Positions 16,486-17,566 of a stretch of DNA of 17,566 nt are shown here, piece by piece. Each line of letters starts with the position of its first letter. Positions within the stretch are counted from its first letter, which is position 1. The translations under genes and the position numbers were made by a program. The DNA is from Paraclostridium ghonii (lineage in GTDB: Bacteria > Bacillota > Clostridia > Peptostreptococcales > Peptostreptococcaceae): contig NZ_JAKEDR010000055.1 of NCBI RefSeq assembly GCF_023653455.1, positions 1-17,566 of the forward strand, given 5' to 3'. A model generated the notes under the pieces. That model had not been told where the DNA came from. It was given only the letters and a program-made list of their open reading frames with translations, and made no database searches.

Positions 16486-17193
16486 ATGAAACAGTATAAA
16501 CATTTAATATTTGACTTAGATGATACTCTACTAGATTTTCAAGATAATGAAAGAAATTCTTTAGAAGTAATTTTTACAAAGTACAATATTCCTTTTGAGG
16601 AAAAATCAATTAATCAATATAAGTCTATAAATAGAAGATTTTGGAGTCTAATAGAGCAAGGGCTTATAAAAAAAGAAGAAGCCTTAACTAAAAGGTTTGA
16701 AGAATTTTTTGCATTGTATGGACATGATATTAAAGGAGAAATAGTAGAAAAAGACTATCAAAATTGTTTAAATAAAGGACATAAAACAATTCCTAAAGCT
16801 ATAGAAACTTTAATAGAATTAAAAAATAGAGGATATAAAATATTTGCAGGTACTAATGGGATAGGGAAAACACAAAAACAGAGACTTAAAGATTCAAAGA
16901 TGGTAGATTTATTCGATGATGTGTTTATTTCTGAAGAAATGGGAGTTGAAAAACCAAACTCGAAGTTTTTCGAGATAGTTTTTGATAAATATGGCTTTAT
17001 AAAAAAAGAAGATACACTTATGATAGGAGATAGTCTAGCATCTGATATTAAGGGAGCTAATAATTTTGGAATTGATTGTGTGTGGTTTAACCCATTAGAA
17101 AAAGAAGTTAATGATATAAAATTTACTTATGAAATTCATGATTTATCTGAATTATTATTAATATTAGATAAAGAAGTTGATATAGCTATTTAA
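16486..17193 (+). CDS. HAD-superfamily phosphatase, YjjG type (nucleotidase)
   Basis: A 235-residue haloacid dehalogenase-fold hydrolase. Motif I DLDDTLLDF (10-18) has nucleophile Asp10 and acid/base Asp12. Motif II is Thr123 in AGTNG, motif III is Lys156 in EKPNSKFF, and motif IV is MIGDSLASDIKGA with Asp182 and Asp187. The alpha-helical cap between residues 20 and 100, with FWSLIEQG, and the overall pattern fit the YjjG family of pyrimidine 5'-nucleotidases, which remove noncanonical nucleotides. Substrate assignment within HAD proteins is unreliable, so this is a class-level call. It starts with ATG behind GAGGTG and appears monocistronic. I see no clear promoter; repeat copy 2 lies just upstream. 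Confidence 0.9.
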   Translation: MKQYKHLIFDLDDTLLDFQDNERNSLEVIFTKYNIPFEEKSINQYKSINRRFWSLIEQGLIKKEEALTKRFEEFFALYGHDIKGEIVEKDYQNCLNKGHKTIPKAIETLIELKNRGYKIFAGTNGIGKTQKQRLKDSKMVDLFDDVFISEEMGVEKPNSKFFEIVFDKYGFIKKEDTLMIGDSLASDIKGANNFGIDCVWFNPLEKEVNDIKFTYEIHDLSELLLILDKEVDIAI

Positions 17194-17219
17194 AAAAATA
17201 CCAAATAGATAAAATTAAA

Positions 17220-17385
17220 ATGGGTATAAATTACATAGAAGAGTTTAGTTAAACACTCAGTAACAGGAGAGGCATTAGTATCATATCAAATGATATATTC
17301 TCCATATGACATGTATGTCATACCTATTAAGATGTTGAATACAACAAATCAAACATATAGATTTGAACTATACACAGGAAAATAA
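17220..17385 (+). pseudogene. Decayed fragment of a DUF1653-like protein
   Basis: From 17239 to the TAA at 17383-17385 there is an open frame encoding SLVKHSVTGEALVSYQ followed by MIYSPYDMYVIPIKM and ending FELYTGK. This resembles the core of DUF1653 proteins (pattern AKHSETGEE-VVYQALYG-WVRPLEMF), which I recall from family knowledge. No start codon with a ribosome binding site fits: the frame is closed upstream by TAG at 17236-17238. The ATG at 17220 (MGINYIEEFS) runs in another frame and ends at once. The N-terminal third of the domain is therefore missing or frameshifted. It directly precedes the ydbC-like gene, separated by 15 nt. A sequencing error is the main alternative explanation. 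Confidence 0.6.
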
Positions 17386-17400
17386 TATAGAGGTGATAAT

Positions 17401-17566
17401 ATGGCAGGTATAAAATTTGAGATACAAGAAAATCTTGGTGTGATTTCAGAATCTGCAAATGGATGGACAAAAGAATTAAACCTAGTAAGTTGGAATGATA
17501 GGCCAGCTAAATTTGATATAAGAGATTGGGATGAAAATCATCAAAAAATGGGTAAGGGATTAACTT
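17401..17566 (+). CDS. YdbC/PC4-family ssDNA-binding protein (5' part only)
   Basis: The gene starts with ATG at 17401, 5 nt after GAGGTGAT-like sequence, and runs off the window. The first 55 residues include IKFEIQENLGVISES, GWTKELNLVSWN, AKFDIRDWDENHQKMGKG. These are the conserved opening of the bacterial YdbC family, which has the PC4/p15 transcription coactivator fold and binds single-stranded nucleic acid. Family members are only about 70-80 residues long, so most of the gene is present. Its cellular role is not established. Confidence 0.88.
   Translation, partial: MAGIKFEIQENLGVISESANGWTKELNLVSWNDRPAKFDIRDWDENHQKMGKGLT

Noticed and set aside
17300..17325. Palindrome TATGACAT-GT-ATGTCATA near 17312
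   Set aside because: It lies inside the decayed DUF1653-like reading frame and has no T tract; short palindromes like this arise by chance in AT-rich sequence.

Overview
The window reads as chromosomal DNA of a low-GC, endospore-forming, anaerobic Firmicute, most likely a member of the Peptostreptococcaceae (the Clostridioides / Paraclostridium / Romboutsia neighbourhood). The evidence is the strongly AT-rich codon use, the sporulation genes gpr and spoIIP, the GGAGG-type ribosome binding sites, and a gene order that follows the conserved Firmicute block comEC-holA-rpsT-gpr-spoIIP-(yqxA position)-lepA-hemW-hrcA-grpE-dnaK-dnaJ. The genus is an inference; no rRNA is present.

Layout. 1-1271: the 3' end of a membrane protein (probably ComEC) overlapping holA. 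1269-1428: a large imperfect palindrome between the convergent genes holA and rpsT. 1493-1759: rpsT on the minus strand with its own promoter and terminator. 2035-4279: a sporulation operon, gpr-spoIIP-small membrane protein, closed by a strong terminator. 4413-6218: lepA. 6664-7992: an APC-family amino acid transporter sitting between lepA and hemW, which are neighbours in the ancestral order. 8037-8195: first copy of a structured repeat. 8258-14243: hemW, then the class I heat-shock operon hrcA-grpE-dnaK-dnaJ behind a clean sigma-A promoter and a perfect CIRCE operator. 14408-15589: a divergent SDF/DAACS-family transporter in the place where prmA normally follows dnaJ. 15732-16205: a small Cys-rich protein with a sigma-K-like promoter. 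16243-16416: second copy of the structured repeat. 16486-17193: a YjjG-type HAD phosphatase. 17220-17385: a decayed DUF1653-like fragment. 17401 to the end: the start of a YdbC/PC4-type ssDNA-binding protein.

How it works together. The core is housekeeping: clamp loading, translation, protein folding under HrcA/CIRCE control, and spore engulfment and germination proteolysis. The least explained parts are intergenic: a pair of roughly 86% identical repeats (8037-8195 and 16243-16416) in the same orientation, with predicted hairpins that keep pairing through compensating changes, and the unrelated 160-bp TA-flanked palindrome against the holA stop codon. The repeat pair is the best candidate here for an undescribed element or structured RNA. 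The Cys-rich protein with its sigma-K-like promoter is the best candidate for an undescribed spore-surface protein.
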